A stretch of 8,028 nucleotides of DNA from an uncultured Clostridium sp. (GTDB taxonomy: Bacteria > Bacillota > Clostridia > Lachnospirales > Lachnospiraceae). Made by a program: the position numbers and the translations under genes. The DNA lies in NCBI GenBank assembly GCA_958349075.1, contig CATWBR010000205.1, positions 1 through 8,028 on the forward strand, read 5' to 3'. Shown piece by piece: positions 6,284 to 8,028 of this stretch. A model generated the notes under the pieces. That model had not been told where the DNA came from. It saw only the letters and a list, made by a program, of their open reading frames with translations, and did no database searches. The stretch's first letter is position 1; the number at the start of each line of letters is the position of its first letter.

Positions 6284-7420
6284 TCAGCGATTTAAAGTAC
6301 CAAATACCGCCTTAATCTGTTTCTCACTCATCTCCTCCACTCCTGACAGTTTTCCCTGTTCATACTTTGCCTGCAGGAAAACATCGGAATCTACACCCTC
6401 GTTATAATAGCGGTCTTTATTGCCGCTCCCTGAAGCCGTTCTGTCGATAAATCCGCGAACCGGTTCGCCGTAATAATACAGTTCCCTGCGGCTTACCACA
6501 TATGACAGGCCATAGGGGATATATGCCTTATACGCGATATCCTCTTGGGCCGTTTCCGGATCCAGGGCCTTGCTGCCGGCAAAGAGCACATTAATCTCAC
6601 CGGCGTCGACCCTCACTTTCAGTTTTGATGGGCCGCCCTGGCGTGCGCAGTGTTGCCTGTAATCACTTCCGTCCACGTAAATATTCCCCAGATCTACCGT
6701 CAGGTCATATTGATATGTATCGGCTTTGGCCGTTGTCTCCATCCATACATCCCCCAGATCATTATTGATGTCGATAGCCCCCTGTATATTTCCGTACAAT
6801 AAGATATCGCCCGCATCGCCTCTCACCGATGTTGACTTGGATACTTTGCTGTCCAGAACCTGCAATGCTCCCAGATCGGTGTCCACACTTAATGTCTGCA
6901 TGGAAACCCGGTTTAACAGGATATCTCCTGCATCGCAGTATGCCTGCATGGATGTGATTCTACGATCTGCTATCTGGATACCGCCCAGATCCGTCTTCAC
7001 GGAAACGTGATCCAAAACGGCTGTTTCCGGCAGGTAGATGATAACCTGTCCTCCGATGACTCTTTGAAGTCCGAGAGAACCATGTTCACGGGTGAAGACA
7101 GAAAGCTTACCATCTTTAACCTGATAATCCGGTTTCAGCCGTTCGTCGCACCATGACAGCTCTATGCCGTAATCCGCCGCAGTTAAGAAAGTTACATCGG
7201 CAAGTTCTACGGCAATATCAATATTAGTAAACGGCTTCAGTCCCATCGCAGTCTCTCTCTGCAGAGTATCCGCCACGGTTCCTCCCTCTTTTGCAGACGA
7301 CACGGCCTGATTGGTCCGTCCCCCGGCGCTTGCGGTAAAAACGGATGTCCCGGCTAATAAAAAAGCCATCATGGATACCATTGCCATTCTGTACATTTTC
7401 TCCCCTGTAATTCTCTTCAT
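6284..7420 (-). CDS. Secreted DUF4097-like beta-ladder repeat protein
   Basis: A 378-residue protein with an N-terminal signal peptide: basic start, hydrophobic core about 12-27, and likely cleavage after ASA at residue 32. There is no lipobox, LPxTG or later membrane span, so it is probably released or loosely wall-associated. The middle contains seven D-(L/A)-G-x-(I/V/L) turns at D144, D163, D182, D202, D221, D243 and D272, spaced 19, 19, 20, 19, 22 and 29 residues and mostly alternating DLG and DAG. This is the pattern of a right-handed beta-solenoid of the DUF4097 (putative adhesin) type. The last about 95 residues are not repetitive and end in EEMSEKQIKAVFGTLNR; I do not recognise them. 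The ATG at 7420 has AAGGGGG (7430-7436 on the plus strand) 9 bases upstream. An alternative start at Met9 would shorten only the signal peptide. Function unknown; DUF4097 members often occur near envelope-stress regulators. Convergent with the ABC operon, so not its co-transcribed partner. Confidence 0.82.
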   Translation of the reverse strand: MKRITGEKMYRMAMVSMMAFLLAGTSVFTASAGGRTNQAVSSAKEGGTVADTLQRETAMGLKPFTNIDIAVELADVTFLTAADYGIELSWCDERLKPDYQVKDGKLSVFTREHGSLGLQRVIGGQVIIYLPETAVLDHVSVKTDLGGIQIADRRITSMQAYCDAGDILLNRVSMQTLSVDTDLGALQVLDSKVSKSTSVRGDAGDILLYGNIQGAIDINNDLGDVWMETTAKADTYQYDLTVDLGNIYVDGSDYRQHCARQGGPSKLKVRVDAGEINVLFAGSKALDPETAQEDIAYKAYIPYGLSYVVSRRELYYYGEPVRGFIDRTASGSGNKDRYYNEGVDSDVFLQAKYEQGKLSGVEEMSEKQIKAVFGTLNR

Positions 7421-7447
7421 ACCTTCATACCCCCTTCTAATCGGTTT

Positions 7448-7466
7448 CCGCCTTCCCGTAAGGCGG
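7448..7466 (-). promoter_or_regulatory. Leader hairpin upstream of the secreted-protein gene
   Basis: CCGCCTT (7448-7454) and AAGGCGG (7460-7466) form a perfect 7-pair, GC-rich stem with a 5-base loop. It ends 11 bases before the ribosome binding site of the minus-strand gene. It has no T-run on either side, so it is not a standard terminator. It may stabilise the mRNA 5' end or affect translation. The stem is seen directly; the role is inference. Confidence 0.4.
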
Positions 7467-7600
7467 CTGACATCTAATTACTATAACGATGGAACTATGG
7501 AAATTTCTTCAAAAGCTGATGCTCTTCTGGTCTCTCATATGGCTTTCTTTGCTTCCGTCTACGTATCGAATCCTACGGTTACAATGAAACTCTGAATCTG

Positions 7601-7606
7601 ATTATA
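7601..7606 (-). promoter_or_regulatory. Possible -10 element for the secreted-protein gene
   Basis: ATTATA on the plus strand reads as a perfect TATAAT on the minus strand. It would start transcription near 7594 and give a leader of about 170 bases that includes the hairpin at 7448-7466. The -35 position (7624-7629, minus-strand TGGCTT) is a poor match to TTGACA, and there is no extended -10 TG. The tandem AAATYCA operator of the two-component promoters is not present here. This is a weak prediction. Confidence 0.3.
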
Positions 7607-7750
7607 CTCTGACTTTCATCATAAAGCCAGGTGTACAATTGACCTTTTCCTTACTTAAGGCCGGAAAACAGGGGGGATCCGGTTTTCATTCCAATCCGGC
7701 GGCAGCCTACACGCTTAGCGCACAGGCTGCAACCATCCGTAAAACATCAA

Positions 7751-7771
7751 CGGGCGGCTTAACGCCACCCG
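7751..7771 (-). terminator. Probable rho-independent terminator of the LysM gene
   Basis: On the minus strand CGGGTGGC, a 5-base loop, then GCCGCCCG form an 8-pair stem with one G-U pair (on the plus strand this is a C/A mismatch). It is followed by TTGATGTTTT, an imperfect T-rich tail. It lies 44 bases after the LysM stop codon. The strand preference of the wobble pair and the position support minus-strand termination. Confidence 0.6.
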
Positions 7772-7815
7772 CATCTCCTGATAAATGTTCAATTCTCCAC
7801 TGCGCTGTGCGCTCT

Positions 7816-8028
7816 CTAATATGACCCAGGCTCAGCCCGGTAATATGTAACGGTCAGATAATTCCCCGCATGAATACTGTCGTCAATCAGACAGTTCATA
7901 CTCTTTAATTCACGCACGTACTCCTCCATCGTCTTCGCCGAATGGTGATTGTACTTCTCTGCCAGGTTCCAGAGCGTGTCACCCTCCTCCAAACGGATAC
8001 TGGTATAATATTTATTATAGCTTACGGC
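7816..8028 (-). CDS. LysM domain protein, C-terminal part (5' end outside the window)
   Basis: An open frame on the minus strand enters from the right edge and ends with TAG at 7816-7818, giving 70 visible residues. It contains a single LysM-like domain near its C-terminus: RLEEGDTLWNLAEKY, then EEYVRELKSMN, an acidic DDSIHAG, and the closing YLTVTYYRAEPG. LysM domains bind peptidoglycan N-acetylglucosamine, so the protein probably acts at the cell wall or septum. The pattern (one C-terminal LysM with GDTLW and HAGNYL.V.YY) resembles the small membrane LysM proteins encoded beside lexA in many Clostridia, related in idea to the YneA cell-division suppressor. The membrane anchor and start would lie beyond 8028, so that identity is an inference. 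A probable terminator follows at 7751-7771. Confidence 0.8.
   Translation of the reverse strand, partial: AVSYNKYYTSIRLEEGDTLWNLAEKYNHHSAKTMEEYVRELKSMNCLIDDSIHAGNYLTVTYYRAEPGSY

Larger units (their letters stand above)
7421..7815. other. Intergenic region without a recognisable gene
   Basis: These 395 bases lie between two minus-strand genes. Every reading frame is short or lacks a ribosome binding site. I see a leader hairpin (7448-7466), a possible minus-strand -10 (7601-7606), a short palindrome CCTTACTTAAGG (7649-7660), a probable terminator (7751-7771), and a 9-base inverted repeat AGCGCACAG/CTGTGCGCT (7717-7725 and 7805-7813) that encloses the terminator. I see no tRNA, riboswitch or insertion sequence. 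Confidence 0.6.

Noticed and set aside
7661..7690. CCGGA / TCCGG followed by TTTTC as a plus-strand terminator
   Set aside because: The stem is only five pairs with a long loop, and no plus-strand gene ends nearby.
7311..7824. Plus-strand open frames in 7311-7824 as small genes
   Set aside because: They lack ribosome binding sites, overlap the signal-peptide region of the minus-strand gene or the terminator, and encode no recognisable or plausible protein.
1..8028. CRISPR array, tRNA, rRNA, insertion sequence or attachment site
   Set aside because: I found no regularly spaced repeats, cloverleaf, transposase frame or flanking target duplications in the window.

Overview
The window looks like a chromosomal segment from a moderately GC-rich, low-spore-tract Bacillota (Clostridia; a Lachnospiraceae-type genome is my best guess). 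This rests on strong AGGAGG-type ribosome binding sites, TTG and GTG starts in coupled genes, an OmpR/histidine-kinase pair next to an ABC-2 exporter, and a LysM protein of the kind often found beside lexA in Clostridia. The taxonomic call is inference from style and gene content, not from a marker gene.

Layout. Positions 1-123 hold a promoter region. Positions 124-2269 encode an OmpR-family response regulator and a membrane histidine kinase whose start overlaps the regulator's stop. A 79-base gap (2270-2348) with a second promoter follows. Then come an ABC ATPase (2349-3209), a 729-residue fusion of an ABC-2 permease with an extracytoplasmic M1-like zinc metallopeptidase (3211-5400), and a small second permease (5393-6103). 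These three are one tightly packed unit, with a 1-base gap and an 8-base overlap. On the minus strand and convergent are a secreted protein with a repeated DLG/DAG beta-ladder, DUF4097-like (6284-7420), and the 3' part of a LysM protein that runs off the right edge (7816-8028). The convergent gap 6104-6283 carries a strong inverted repeat. The gap 7421-7815 carries a probable minus-strand terminator and a 5' leader hairpin, but no gene that I can see.

How it works together. A 21-base element recurs with one mismatch ahead of both the regulator gene and the ABC operon. It contains a tandem AAATYCA-N4-AAATYCA motif with 11-base periodicity, as expected for an OmpR/PhoB-type dimer site. I infer that the two-component system controls itself and the ABC module. 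Seven predicted membrane spans place the peptidase domain outside the cell. The module therefore resembles a signal-induced exporter or membrane machine with a surface-tethered gluzincin. Its zinc ligands are intact, but its exopeptidase (GxMEN-equivalent) motif is not canonical. The signal, the substrate and any link to the convergent secreted protein cannot be read from the sequence.
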